Source: Solirubrobacteraceae bacterium
Lineage (GTDB): Bacteria > Actinomycetota > Thermoleophilia > Solirubrobacterales > Solirubrobacteraceae
Length of the DNA: 51,064 nucleotides
Direction: 5' to 3'
Assembly: GCA_030690545.1 (NCBI GenBank)
Contig: JAUYGN010000050.1
Coordinates: forward strand, 1 to 51,064
This document shows, in pieces, positions 24,672 to 32,967 of the stretch. Within the stretch, counting starts at the first letter, position 1, and every line of letters starts with the position of its first letter. The translations under genes and the position numbers were made by a program. The notes beneath the pieces were generated by a model. That model saw only the letters and a program-made list of their open reading frames with translations. It made no database searches and was not told where the DNA came from.

Positions 24672-25722
24672 CGACGAGCTCGATCGGATCCTGCGTGAGC
24701 TCGGCGACCTCGGCCTGCAAAGCGACGAGCAGGGCGCCGAGCAGCGCGTCCTCGCTCGACTGGAGGGCGAGATTCCCGGGCTGGACGGCGAGATCCCGGC
24801 GACGACCGAATCCCCGACCGTGCCCTCGTCGTCACGTCGACCACGTCGGCGCGGGTGGCGCCGCACGTCGCTGTTCGCGCTCGCCGGCGCGCTCGGCGTC
24901 AGCGGCGGTGCAATCGCAGCGACAACGCTCGTCTCGGGACCGAGCGCCGAAACCGAAGGACGCAAGATCGCGCTGCAGGCCGTTCGGGAGACGGCTTCGC
25001 AGCCGCCATGCACGATGGCGCCCGCGTCAGCCCGGCCGGTGCTGAGCACCGCTGCGCCGCTGTCCGCGATCACCGCCGCCCTCCCCTCGCTCGCCGTGCC
25101 CGCCAGCGCCGTCAACCAGGCCCGCGCGCTCGCGATGCTGCCGGCAGGTGGCCGGGCCGGTGGCGGTGCCGTGTTGCGCCGCACCGCGCGGGTCGTCGAG
25201 GCTCACGGGAGCGTCACGCTGCTCGTCTACGTCCAGCAAGGCCCCGGTTTGCGCGCCCTGTCGGACCCTGATGCCTGCCGTGAGATCCGCCGCGAACGGG
25301 CTGCGCTCCTGGCCGACGACCGCTCAGCGGATGTCCAGCGCTGGGTGACACGCCGGCTGGCGCAGCTGCGAGATACCGCTGCGGGCCTGCAGACGCTGTG
25401 GATCGTCGCGCGCGTCGCGGGCCAGGCGAGCAGCGGCGATTCGGGCATGCCGATTGTGCCCGGGCAGACGTTGGGACCGGGCATCCTCGGCAGCAGCAGC
25501 GCGGGCGATCGCCGACGCGTGTACGTCGGCATCGCCGCCAGACGGGCGACGCGCGTCGTCGTGCGCGCCGCCCCCGACGATCCGCCGCCCGGCATGCCCA
25601 ACGTGGTCGTCGTGAGGCAGGGGCTCTATGCGGTCGTCCTGCCGGCCGGGACCGGCCGCGTCCTCCTGCGGGAGCTGTCCGCAACGGGCGCCGAGGTCCA
25701 CCGAACCATGCTGCGGGGCTGA
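24664..25722 (+). CDS. Membrane-anchored partner of the ECF sigma factor (possible anti-sigma)
   Basis: 352 residues from ATG 24664, chosen because GGAG (24654-24657) lies 6 bases upstream; ATG 24658 is the alternative. It overlaps the sigma gene by 8 bases. Residues 1-70 are an acidic cytoplasmic segment (DDELDRILRELGDLGLQS...), then a basic stop-transfer RRPRRRGWRR, one helix (LFALAGALGVSGGAIAATTLV), and a large extracytoplasmic domain rich in Ala/Arg with Cys. The layout resembles the membrane proteins that accompany actinobacterial ECF factors. There is no clear zinc-binding anti-sigma HxxxCxxC motif, so sigma inhibition is inferred from position. Confidence 0.7.
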   Translation: MPDDELDRILRELGDLGLQSDEQGAEQRVLARLEGEIPGLDGEIPATTESPTVPSSSRRPRRRGWRRTSLFALAGALGVSGGAIAATTLVSGPSAETEGRKIALQAVRETASQPPCTMAPASARPVLSTAAPLSAITAALPSLAVPASAVNQARALAMLPAGGRAGGGAVLRRTARVVEAHGSVTLLVYVQQGPGLRALSDPDACREIRRERAALLADDRSADVQRWVTRRLAQLRDTAAGLQTLWIVARVAGQASSGDSGMPIVPGQTLGPGILGSSSAGDRRRVYVGIAARRATRVVVRAAPDDPPPGMPNVVVVRQGLYAVVLPAGTGRVLLRELSATGAEVHRTMLRG

Positions 25723-25798
25723 GCAGCACCGCCACTCCAGCAGCGGCGCTGTCGTGCGGTCGAAGGTCGTCCTGACGCAACCGCGGGGACACCTTGTT

Positions 25799-25835
25799 TG
25801 TCAGTTTGTGCTCGGCTACCGAGTACAAGCTGACA
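25799..25835 (+). terminator. 17-bp stem-loop after the sigma/anti-sigma pair
   Basis: Arms 25799-25815 and 25819-25835 (TGTCAGTTTGTGCTCGG against CCGAGTACAAGCTGACA) enclose the 3-base loop CTA. The only two mismatches (25805/25829 and 25810/25824) are G-U wobbles in plus-strand RNA and would be A-C clashes in minus-strand RNA, so the structure is selected for plus-strand transcripts. No U-tract follows. It could be a terminator, a processing signal or a leader element of the oxidoreductase gene. Confidence 0.55.
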
Positions 25836-25934
25836 GCCTCCCGGCGGGGATCTCGCATCGTGGTCTCGCCGGCGTGCCGCGCGACGACCCTCCCGCCAAG
25901 CACGCTTGACGCCGCGTATCCTGCGCGTTCGCGC

Positions 25935-26978
25935 ATGCCTGCTGCACAGCGACCGATCACGATCGCGGTTCTCGGCGGCGGCTACGGGGCGAAGGTCCCG
26001 CTGCCGGTCCTGAGCGGACTCGACGAGTTCGAGCCCGTCGCCGTCTGGTCGCGCTCGCCGGAGCGCGCGCAGGCGCTCGCCGCGACGCATGACCTTCAGC
26101 TCGGCACGAGCGACGTCGACGAGCTGCTCGACCATCCCGGCCTGGAGGCCGTCCACGTCGCGACGCCGGTCGCGCTGCACGCCGAGGTCGCGATCGCCGC
26201 GGCGCGGCGCGGCCTGCACGTGCTCTGCGAGAAGCCGCTGGCGACCGATCTCGCCGAGGCGCGCAGCGTCGCCGCCGCGATCGAGCAGGCCGGCGTCGTC
26301 GGCGCCGTCAACTACGGCCGGCGCTTTCAGGAGACGCGTGCGCGCCTGCTGGAGCGCATCGCCGAGATCTGCGGAGCGCCCCGGATGGTCAGCGTCTCGC
26401 TCGTCTTCGACGACCACGCGCAGCCCGACTCGCGCCCCTTCACGTGGGTGCAGGACGCGGCTCTGGGCGGCGGGCGGCTGCAGGGCTACGGGGTCCACGA
26501 CCTCGATCTCGTCCTCGCGGCGTTCGGCGAGGTGGACTCCGTCGCGGCCGCGACCGAGGTCGGCGTCGGCGAGCGCCAGGCGCCGGACGGCACGCCGCGC
26601 GCCGTCACCGCCGAGGACGCCTACGTGATCGCGATCCGCTTCCGCGGCGGTGGCCTGGGCCACGTCAGCCTGACGGCGACCGCGCGCCACAAGCGCGGCG
26701 ACACGATCGAGGTCTACGGCGCCGAGGGCACCGTCACGCTCGACGCGGACAAGCAGCTGCAGTGGGGCCGTGCCGGCGAGCCGCTGCAGACCGAGGGACC
26801 GCTGAAGGCCGACTCGAAGGCGGCCTACGCGCAGGTCGCGCGCAGCTTCCATGCCGCGATCCGCGACGGCGCGCCGCCCGAGCCGTCGATCGACGACGCG
26901 CTGCGCGTGCAGGCGCTGTTCGACGCCGTCCGCCGCGCCGACGCCGAGCGCCGCTGGGTGGCGCCGGAGCCGGTCTGA
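25935..26978 (+). CDS. Gfo/Idh/MocA-family oxidoreductase
   Basis: 347 residues from ATG 25935. N-terminal Rossmann fold: ITIAVLGGGYGAKVPLPVL (nucleotide-binding loop), VATPVALHAEVAIAAARRGLHVLCEKPLATD with the family's EKP motif, then the GFO_IDH_MocA_C-type alpha/beta domain with GGRLQGYGVHDLDLVLAAFG, where the Asp/His around residue ~185 are the usual catalytic pair. It oxidises or reduces a sugar, inositol or other alcohol with NAD(P); the substrate cannot be told. The glycine loop reads GGGYGAK rather than the common GxGxxG. It stands alone, with the gpm-like phosphatase downstream after 140 bases. Confidence 0.88.
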   Translation: MPAAQRPITIAVLGGGYGAKVPLPVLSGLDEFEPVAVWSRSPERAQALAATHDLQLGTSDVDELLDHPGLEAVHVATPVALHAEVAIAAARRGLHVLCEKPLATDLAEARSVAAAIEQAGVVGAVNYGRRFQETRARLLERIAEICGAPRMVSVSLVFDDHAQPDSRPFTWVQDAALGGGRLQGYGVHDLDLVLAAFGEVDSVAAATEVGVGERQAPDGTPRAVTAEDAYVIAIRFRGGGLGHVSLTATARHKRGDTIEVYGAEGTVTLDADKQLQWGRAGEPLQTEGPLKADSKAAYAQVARSFHAAIRDGAPPEPSIDDALRVQALFDAVRRADAERRWVAPEPV

Positions 26979-27116
26979 GGCGTGGATCTCCGCAACGCGG
27001 CATCCGCGCAGCGGCGCGGCACGACGATGTCGCATCGGTGCCCGGTCGCGTCTGAGCACACGCGCGAGACAGCGTCCGCACGGCGGCACCACGCGACGGA
27101 TCACGGTCGCTAGCCG

Positions 27117-27683
27117 GTGGCCGCCCACACCGTCACGCTCGTGCGCCACGGGCAGACCGCGAGCTCGGCGCGCATGGCCTACTCGGGCCGCTCGGACATC
27201 CCGCTGACCGACGTCGGCCGCGAGCAGGCGCTCCAAGCGGCTCGGCGGCTCGCCGGCAGCGGCGTCGACGCCGTCGTCTGCAGCCCGTTGATCCGCGCGC
27301 GCGACACCGCCCAGGCGATCGCCGACGCGACCGGTGCGCCACTGACCGTCGACGAGCGCCTGACCGAAGTCGACTACGGTCCCTTCGAGGGGCTCGACCG
27401 TGCCGGCGCGCGGGCGCTGCTCGGTGCCGTCTTCGACGCCTGGCGCGCCGATCCGTTCGGCGCGCCGGTGCCGGGCATGGAGCCGCTCGCCGAGGCGCTG
27501 CGGCGCGCCTCGGATGCCACCGCAGACGCGCTCGCCGCGCACGCGCATCCCGCGCTCGTCGGCCACCAGGGCATCCTGCGGATCGTCCTCGTCGCGCTTG
27601 GGCAGATCGCACCCGGCGACTACTTCGCGACGCGCCTGCTCGAAGCCGACCCGCTCGCCGTCGACGCGCCGGCGATCGCCTGA
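27117..27683 (+). CDS. Histidine phosphatase (phosphoglycerate mutase-like)
   Basis: 188 residues from GTG 27117. The histidine-acid phosphatase fold is clear: VTLVRHGQTASS with the phospho-accepting His, GRSDIPLTDVGREQA, SPLIRARDTAQAI with its phosphate-binding Arg, the acid residue in EVDYGPFEGL, and the second His in ALVGHQGILRIVL. It is probably a GpmB/CobC-type phosphomonoesterase, not glycolytic mutase, given its short length. Substrate unknown. It precedes the protease operon by 71 bases and might share its promoter. Confidence 0.88.
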   Translation: MAAHTVTLVRHGQTASSARMAYSGRSDIPLTDVGREQALQAARRLAGSGVDAVVCSPLIRARDTAQAIADATGAPLTVDERLTEVDYGPFEGLDRAGARALLGAVFDAWRADPFGAPVPGMEPLAEALRRASDATADALAAHAHPALVGHQGILRIVLVALGQIAPGDYFATRLLEADPLAVDAPAIA

Positions 27684-27753
27684 GCCGTGTGCGACAGCGC
27701 ACAGGGCGCGCGCCGGCCTTGACGCCGGCCGAGCCACCCGGTGTGCTTGACCC

Positions 27754-29571
27754 GTGCCGCTCGAGCTCGACAACCTGGGACGATGGATCTTCGGCAGCGA
27801 GCAGCTCAAGCGCTTCACGCAGGACTCGCCCGTCATGCCCGACGTCTGGCTGCACTACGGCCGCACGCCCGACGCGGCGATCGACCTGCTGCTCGAGCCG
27901 CACAGCTCCTCGACGACCGCCGAGCTCGCCGCGGCGATCCTCGAGGCCGACCACACGCCGGCCGATCCGGCGCCGATCGAGCTTGCCTACAACGGCTCGC
28001 ACGTCGCCGCCGCGCTGACGTTCGAGGAGCTGCTGCGCAGCGTGCTGCCGCTCTCGAACTGGTGGCAGGCGGTGCTGTGGCCGCCGGAGACGACGGCGGT
28101 CGCGGCCGTGCTCAGCAAGCGTCGGGCGGAGATCGTCGCCGGGCTGGCGCAGCCGATGCGCGAGCAGGGGCGCCGCCCGACGGAGCCCGACGGGCTCGCC
28201 GGCACGCTGATCTGGTTCGTCGGCCTCGTCGGGCGCATCGCCTGGGAGGCCAGGCGCGAGCCCGGTGCCCCGCAGCCCGACGACGAGCCGCCGAAGGGAC
28301 TGACCTACGACGACCTCGTCGAGCTCGCCGCGGAGACGCTTGGCGACCTGCAGCGGCTGGCGCCGCCCGGCCGGCCGCTGCTGTGGTCGGTCAACCGCAA
28401 CCGGCCGGCCCGGCCGGCGCTGTGGCGCTCGCGCAACACGATCAAGGCCGACGCCGCGACCGTGCTCTTCGACCTGCGCTGCGCGGACATCTGCTGGGCC
28501 GTGATCGACTCCGGCGTCGACGCGACGCATCCGGCGTTCGCGCTGCGCGACGGCGATGACAACCCGACGGCGACATCGCGCGTGCGAGCGACCTACGACT
28601 TCACCCGGCTGCGCGGGATCCTCGCCGGCACGGGCGAGGAGCGTGACACGCTCGGCGGAGCCGCGACGACCGAGCGCAAGGAGATCGAGCGCCGCCTGCG
28701 CAGCGGGCGCGCCGTCGACTGGGCGCTGCTGGCCGCGCAGCTGCGGCTCGGCGGGGACCACGCGCCCTACGTCGCGCCGGAGCACGAGCACGGCACCCAC
28801 GTCGCCGGGATCCTCGCCGCCGACTGGCGCGCGACCGACTCGCAGCCCGCCCGCCGCAACGACGTCCGCGGCGTCTGCCCGGACATCGGCATCTACGACC
28901 TGCGCGTCTTCGACGACAGCGGCTCCGGCGACGAGTTCGCGATCCTCGCCGCGCTGCAGTTCGTGCGCTGGCTGAACGCCAGCTCGCCGGCGCCGGTCAT
29001 CCACGGCGTCAACCTCAGCCTGTCGCTCGACCACGAGGTCGGCTCCTTCGCCTGCGGCCGCACGCCCGTCTGCGACGAGTGCGAGCGGCTGATCGGCAGT
29101 GGCACGGTGGTCGTCGCCGCCGCCGGCAACGAGGGCCGCGCCCTCGTCTCGATGGCCTCGGGGCTGACCGAGGGCTACCGCCAGATGTCGATCACCGACC
29201 CCGGCAACGCAGGCAGCGTGATCACCGTCGGCGCGACGCACCGCCATCAGCCGCACACCTACGGCGTGTCGTACTTCTCCAGCCGCGGCCCGACCGGCGA
29301 CGGCCGCGCCAAGCCCGACCTCGTGGCGCCCGGCGAGAAGATCACCGCGCCCGTGCCCGACGGCGGCCTGAAGAGCCTCGACGGGACGAGCATGGCCGCA
29401 CCGCATGTGTCGGGCGCGGCGGCGCTGATCCTCGCTCGCCATCCCGAGCTGATCGGCCAGCCCGCGCAGATCAAGCGGGTGCTGTGCGCGACCGCGACCG
29501 ATCTCGGGCGCGAGCGCTACTTCCAGGGCAGCGGCGTCGTCGATGCGCTGCGGGCGATCCAATCGCTATGA
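27754..29571 (+). CDS. Cytoplasmic subtilisin-family (S8) protease with N-terminal domain
   Basis: 605 residues from GTG 27754. The catalytic triad is complete: Asp252 (WAVIDSGVD), His346 (EHEHGTHVAG) and Ser546 (LDGTSMAAPHVSG), with oxyanion Asn459 (AAAGNEG). Residues 1-245 are an uncharacterised domain with no signal peptide (LELDNLGRWIFGSEQL..., WLHYGRTPDAAIDLLLE, NWWQAVLWPPETT), and a ~90-residue insert separates Asp from His. A secreted subtilase would need a leader, so this one acts in the cytosol, possibly held inactive by its N-terminal domain. It is the first gene of a unit with an MBL hydrolase and a Vps62 protein, coupled through a 20-codon micro-ORF. Confidence 0.9.
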   Translation: MPLELDNLGRWIFGSEQLKRFTQDSPVMPDVWLHYGRTPDAAIDLLLEPHSSSTTAELAAAILEADHTPADPAPIELAYNGSHVAAALTFEELLRSVLPLSNWWQAVLWPPETTAVAAVLSKRRAEIVAGLAQPMREQGRRPTEPDGLAGTLIWFVGLVGRIAWEARREPGAPQPDDEPPKGLTYDDLVELAAETLGDLQRLAPPGRPLLWSVNRNRPARPALWRSRNTIKADAATVLFDLRCADICWAVIDSGVDATHPAFALRDGDDNPTATSRVRATYDFTRLRGILAGTGEERDTLGGAATTERKEIERRLRSGRAVDWALLAAQLRLGGDHAPYVAPEHEHGTHVAGILAADWRATDSQPARRNDVRGVCPDIGIYDLRVFDDSGSGDEFAILAALQFVRWLNASSPAPVIHGVNLSLSLDHEVGSFACGRTPVCDECERLIGSGTVVVAAAGNEGRALVSMASGLTEGYRQMSITDPGNAGSVITVGATHRHQPHTYGVSYFSSRGPTGDGRAKPDLVAPGEKITAPVPDGGLKSLDGTSMAAPHVSGAAALILARHPELIGQPAQIKRVLCATATDLGRERYFQGSGVVDALRAIQSL

Positions 29572-29630
29572 CCACGATCACGCCCTCCGATCGCCGCACG
29601 CGGCGAGCTCCGGCCGACGGCACGAGATGA
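29568..29630 (+). CDS. 20-codon micro-ORF bridging protease and MBL genes
   Basis: ATG 29568 overlaps the protease stop (TGA 29569-29571), and its own stop TGA 29628-29630 overlaps the ATG 29627 of the next gene; both junctions read ATGA. The peptide is 20 residues, starting MTTITPSDRR and ending PADGTR, basic and unstructured. Ribosomes ending the protease could re-initiate here and then again on the MBL gene, keeping the two proteins in fixed ratio. It may be a coincidence of high GC, or a true coupling device. Confidence 0.4.
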   Translation: MTTITPSDRRTRRAPADGTR

Positions 29631-30787
29631 TCTTCTCGCTCGAGGCACTGCAGGCGTTCCAGGGCGACTGCCTGCTGCTGCACGCCGGCAGCGCCACGCA
29701 GCCGCTGCTCGTGCTGATCGACGGCGGTCCCTCGAGCACCTGGGAGACGAGCCTGCGGCCACGCCTCGAGCAGCTGCGCGGCGAGCGCGCCGGCGACGAG
29801 GCCGGCGCCGCGCTGAGCATCGACCTCGCGATGGTCAGCCACATCGACGACGACCACATCCACGGGATGCTCGACTTCGCGGGCGAGCTCGTGACCGAGC
29901 AGCTGGACGCAAGGCCGCTGAGCTACGAGGTCCAGACGCTCTGGCACAACGCGTTCGACGACGTCGTCGACGACGCCGACGCGCTGCGCAGCGCCGCCGT
30001 CGATGTGCTCTCGCAGCCCGTCGGCGATCCCCGCGCCGACGAGATCCGCGCCGCCGGCCTGGCGATCGTCGCGAGCGTCAACCAGGGTCGGGAGCTGCGC
30101 GACCAGGCCGCCCGGCTCGGCTGGAGCGTCAACGACCCGTTCGACGGCCCCGTCGTCCTGCCGCCGGACGGCCGGCGCGCGATCACGCTCGGCGACGTGA
30201 CGCTGACCGTCGTCTGCCCGCACGCGACGCAGCTCGAGAAGCTCCACGAGGCGTGGGACACCTGGCTGCGCCAGCACCCGCACGCGATCAAGGATCCGGC
30301 CGCGACGGCGGCGTTCGTCGACCGATCGCCCTACAACCTGTCGAGCATCGTCGTCCTCGCCGAGTGCGCCGGCAAGCGCATGCTGCTGACCGGCGACGCA
30401 CGCGGCGACCACGTGCTCAGCGGCCTCGACGCGGCCGGGATCGCCGAGCAGGGGGCGACGCACGTCGACATCCTCAAGCTCCCCCACCACGGCTCGATCC
30501 GCAACCTCGCCGAGGAGTTCTTCGCCCGCATCACCGCCGACCACTACGTCATCTCCGCCAACGGCCGCCACGGCAACCCGGAGACCGAGACGCTCGAGCT
30601 GATCGCCGCGTCGCGCAGCGACGACGACTTCGAGATCCACCTGACCAACCGCGCCGGCAGCGGCGACCTCGAGCAGCGCATGGAGCAGTTCCTCGCGGCC
30701 CGGGACGCCGCCGGGCGCACGTATCGCGTGAGCTTTCGCGACGAGGACGCGCTCTCGCTGCGAATCGACCTGCTGGAGGAAGGCTGA
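29627..30787 (+). CDS. Cytoplasmic MBL-fold hydrolase (ComEC-type)
   Basis: 386 residues from ATG 29627. Metallo-beta-lactamase fold of the ComEC/Rec2 hydrolase group: an N-terminal FQGDCLLLHAGS and LVLIDGGPSS strand pair, the metal motif HIDDDH at 72-77 (SHIDDDHIHG), then RMLLTGDARGDHVL with a metal Asp, and LKLPHHGSIRN with the late His. There are no membrane helices and no signal peptide, so it is the soluble nuclease/phosphodiesterase-like part alone. Residues ~100-210 form an insertion. It lies between the subtilase and the Vps62 protein. The substrate may be nucleic acid, nucleotide or phospholipid; none is shown by sequence. Confidence 0.85.
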   Translation: MIFSLEALQAFQGDCLLLHAGSATQPLLVLIDGGPSSTWETSLRPRLEQLRGERAGDEAGAALSIDLAMVSHIDDDHIHGMLDFAGELVTEQLDARPLSYEVQTLWHNAFDDVVDDADALRSAAVDVLSQPVGDPRADEIRAAGLAIVASVNQGRELRDQAARLGWSVNDPFDGPVVLPPDGRRAITLGDVTLTVVCPHATQLEKLHEAWDTWLRQHPHAIKDPAATAAFVDRSPYNLSSIVVLAECAGKRMLLTGDARGDHVLSGLDAAGIAEQGATHVDILKLPHHGSIRNLAEEFFARITADHYVISANGRHGNPETETLELIAASRSDDDFEIHLTNRAGSGDLEQRMEQFLAARDAAGRTYRVSFRDEDALSLRIDLLEEG

Positions 30788-30793
30788 TCGACG

Positions 30794-32053
30794 ATGGGAA
30801 CGCACGACGACCTGCTGCGCCGCTTCCAACCCGCGCTGCGCTACGACTCCAACGAGCAGTTCTTCGCCGACGGCGCCGCGCAGTACACCGACGCGGCGGG
30901 GCTGCAGCTGCGCCGCGCCGCGCTCGAGTCCGGCGCGTCCGGCGCCGTCCTGGCCAGCGCGGGCGGCGCGGACGGGCATCGCGAGCTGTCGCTCGCGTTC
31001 CTCGGCCCGAAGCACTACGGCAGCGGCGAGGAGGTCGACAAGACCGACGTGCTCGGCGTGCAGGGCCGCGACTACCGCGCGCAGTACGTCAGGCTGCGCA
31101 CGTCGCGTCCCGACCTCAACAACCGGATCTACGGGCGCGCGGTCGAGGCCAACGGTCGCCTCTGGCTGCAGTACTGGACCTGGTACTTCTACAACGACTA
31201 CCAGCTGGCGCTCGGATTCGGCACGCACGAGGGCGACTGGGAGTCCGTCCAGTTTCGGATCGGCATCGACGGCGACGTCCCCGACGTCGCGGTCTACGCG
31301 CAGCATCGCCACGGCGAGAAGCGCGACTGGGAGAGCGTCGAGAAGCTTCCCGACAGCCCCGACACGCCCGTCGTCTACGTCGCCCGCGGCTCGCATGCGG
31401 CGTACTTCGAGGCCGGCTACCACCAGACCGAGGCCTGGTACGACCTGGCCGACGGCAAGCGTCCGGCGCCGAAGCTCGAGCTCGAGATCGTCGAGCACGC
31501 GACGCACGCCTGGATGCGCTGGCCCGGGCGCTGGGGCGACACGCTGCCCCAGAAGGGCAAGCAGCTCGATCTCGACCAGGCCAGCCCGACGGGACCCGGC
31601 ACGAAGCGCCACTGGCGCGACCCGAACGCCCTGCTCGACGGCGCCAAGCCGTCGAAGGTCAGCGATCCGCCGCCCGCCCCCGACGTGCGGATCACGCGCG
31701 GCGCCGGCGACGTGCTCGAGCTCGCGTACGACTTCTCCGGCCGTGAGCAGCAGCCCAGCGCGCTCGTCGTGACGGTCAACTCGCGCAACGAGAAGGGGGT
31801 GCCGCCGATCACGCACACGTTCGACGAGCTCGATGTCAGCGGGACGTTCCAGACCACGATCCCGCTCGATCCCGAGCATCACTTCGACGTCTACACGAGC
31901 ACGGTCACCGGCGACCCGCCGCTGCCGTCGGCGTCGCGGTTCACCGAGGTCCAGGCCGTCAAGCCCGAGAAGGACCAGGCCTTCGGACCGGAGGTGGCGA
32001 AGAAGATCGGGCGCTTCTTCGCGAAGATCCGCGGCGACCTCCGAAGCCGCTGA
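30794..32053 (+). CDS. Vps62/DUF946-family protein with beta-sandwich C-terminus
   Basis: 419 residues from ATG 30794; the ribosome-binding site GGAGGAAGG overlaps the end of the MBL gene. Residues ~10-270 match the Vps62/DUF946 pattern: ALRYDSNEQFFADG at the N-terminus, WLQYWTWYFYNDYQ, HEGDWESVQFRI, VYVARGSHAAYFEAG and MRWPGRWGDT. Residues ~285-390 form a fibronectin-like sandwich (DVRITRGAGDVLELAYDFSG...), ending in a basic tail. Vps62-type domains occur in fungi, plants and bacteria without a known activity. Its place after a protease and a hydrolase, with no signal peptide, suggests an effector or target within one system. This is inference. Confidence 0.75.
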   Translation: MGTHDDLLRRFQPALRYDSNEQFFADGAAQYTDAAGLQLRRAALESGASGAVLASAGGADGHRELSLAFLGPKHYGSGEEVDKTDVLGVQGRDYRAQYVRLRTSRPDLNNRIYGRAVEANGRLWLQYWTWYFYNDYQLALGFGTHEGDWESVQFRIGIDGDVPDVAVYAQHRHGEKRDWESVEKLPDSPDTPVVYVARGSHAAYFEAGYHQTEAWYDLADGKRPAPKLELEIVEHATHAWMRWPGRWGDTLPQKGKQLDLDQASPTGPGTKRHWRDPNALLDGAKPSKVSDPPPAPDVRITRGAGDVLELAYDFSGREQQPSALVVTVNSRNEKGVPPITHTFDELDVSGTFQTTIPLDPEHHFDVYTSTVTGDPPLPSASRFTEVQAVKPEKDQAFGPEVAKKIGRFFAKIRGDLRSR

Positions 32054-32149
32054 GGCAGCCGGTCTCGGGCCTCGTCGTCGTCGGGGTGCGTGGCGCCGAT
32101 TGGGCGGATATCGCCCAAAAGCTGCCATCCGCTCGGGCGTGACCCCCGC

Positions 32150-32737
32150 TTATCGGCTGACGACGGCTCGCTGGGCTTCAACGGCGTCGCGGACGACGCA
32201 GCCGGCGACGTGGTCGTTGACGATCCCCGTCGCCTGCATCAGCGCGTAGGCGGTCGTCGGGCCCACGAAGCGAAAGCCGCGGCGCTTGAGCTCGCGCGCG
32301 AGCGCCGTCGACTCGGGCGTGCTGGCCGGCATCTCCCGCAGGCTGGGCGGCGCCGGGCCGGCGACGTCCGGCGCGAAGGACCACAGCAGCGCGGCGAGCG
32401 TCTCGCCCGCGTCGTGCAGCGCGACCGTCGCCCGCGCGTTGGCGATCGTCGCCTCGATCTTCCCGCGGTGACGGACGATGCCGGCGTCGGCCAGCAGGCG
32501 TTGCACGTCGGCATCTCCGAACGCCGCCACCCGCGCGGGATCGAAGCCGGCGAACGCGGCGCGGAAGCTCTCGCGCTTGCGCAGGATCGTGATCCAGGCC
32601 AGTCCGGATTGAAAGCCCTCCAGGCAGAGGCGCTCGAGCAGCAGCCGCTCGTCGCGCACCGGCCTGCCCCACTCCTCGTCGTGGTAGGCCACGTAGAGGG
32701 GGTCGGTCGTCGGCCAGCAGCGGAGCGGCTCGGTCAT
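32150..32737 (-). CDS. tag: DNA-3-methyladenine glycosylase I
   Basis: 195 residues from ATG 32737, with AGGA upstream. Tag removes 3-methyladenine from DNA in base-excision repair. Diagnostic features: RCWPTTDPLYVAYHDEEWGRPV (zinc Cys7 and His19, and the Trp/Asp region of the base pocket), EGFQSGLAWITILRKRE, and the C-terminal ATGIVNDHVAGCV carrying the second zinc His and Cys. It overlaps the stop of the zinc-ribbon gene by four bases. The last residues end at TGA 32150. Confidence 0.93.
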   Translation of the reverse strand: MTEPLRCWPTTDPLYVAYHDEEWGRPVRDERLLLERLCLEGFQSGLAWITILRKRESFRAAFAGFDPARVAAFGDADVQRLLADAGIVRHRGKIEATIANARATVALHDAGETLAALLWSFAPDVAGPAPPSLREMPASTPESTALARELKRRGFRFVGPTTAYALMQATGIVNDHVAGCVVRDAVEAQRAVVSR

Positions 32738-32934
32738 GCGTCGTCCTTCTCCGTGGCGGCAGCGGCGCGGTGCGGCTCGTATCCCGGGCAGCTCAGCACC
32801 GGGATGCGCGGGTACTTCGGGTAGCGCTCGTCCTCCCGGGAGCGACGGCACAGCGAGAACGACGAGCCGCGCGTGGTGCGCACGACCTGCTGGTGGCGAC
32901 AGCGGTCGCAGAGTCCGACGGGCGGTCCCGGCAT
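32734..32934 (-). CDS. Small zinc-ribbon protein coupled to tag
   Basis: 66 residues from ATG 32934 (MPGPPVGLC...). CDRC near the start and a later RGSSFSLC...C pattern (C-x2-C ... C ... C) fit a zinc ribbon, followed by DERYPKYPRIPVLSCPGY, a motif recurring in a small actinobacterial family without known function. The stop overlaps the tag ATG by four bases (ATGA), so the two are translated together. A role in DNA repair or in delivering metal to Tag is possible but not shown. Confidence 0.65.
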   Translation of the reverse strand: MPGPPVGLCDRCRHQQVVRTTRGSSFSLCRRSREDERYPKYPRIPVLSCPGYEPHRAAAATEKDDA

Positions 32935-32967
32935 CGGGCCAGCGTAGTGGGGCTGCTGGCCGGGGGC

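Noticed and set aside
29471-32128. 885-codon minus-strand frame opposite the MBL and Vps62 genes
   Set aside because: Antisense shadow; it opposes two convincing genes and has no recognisable domain.
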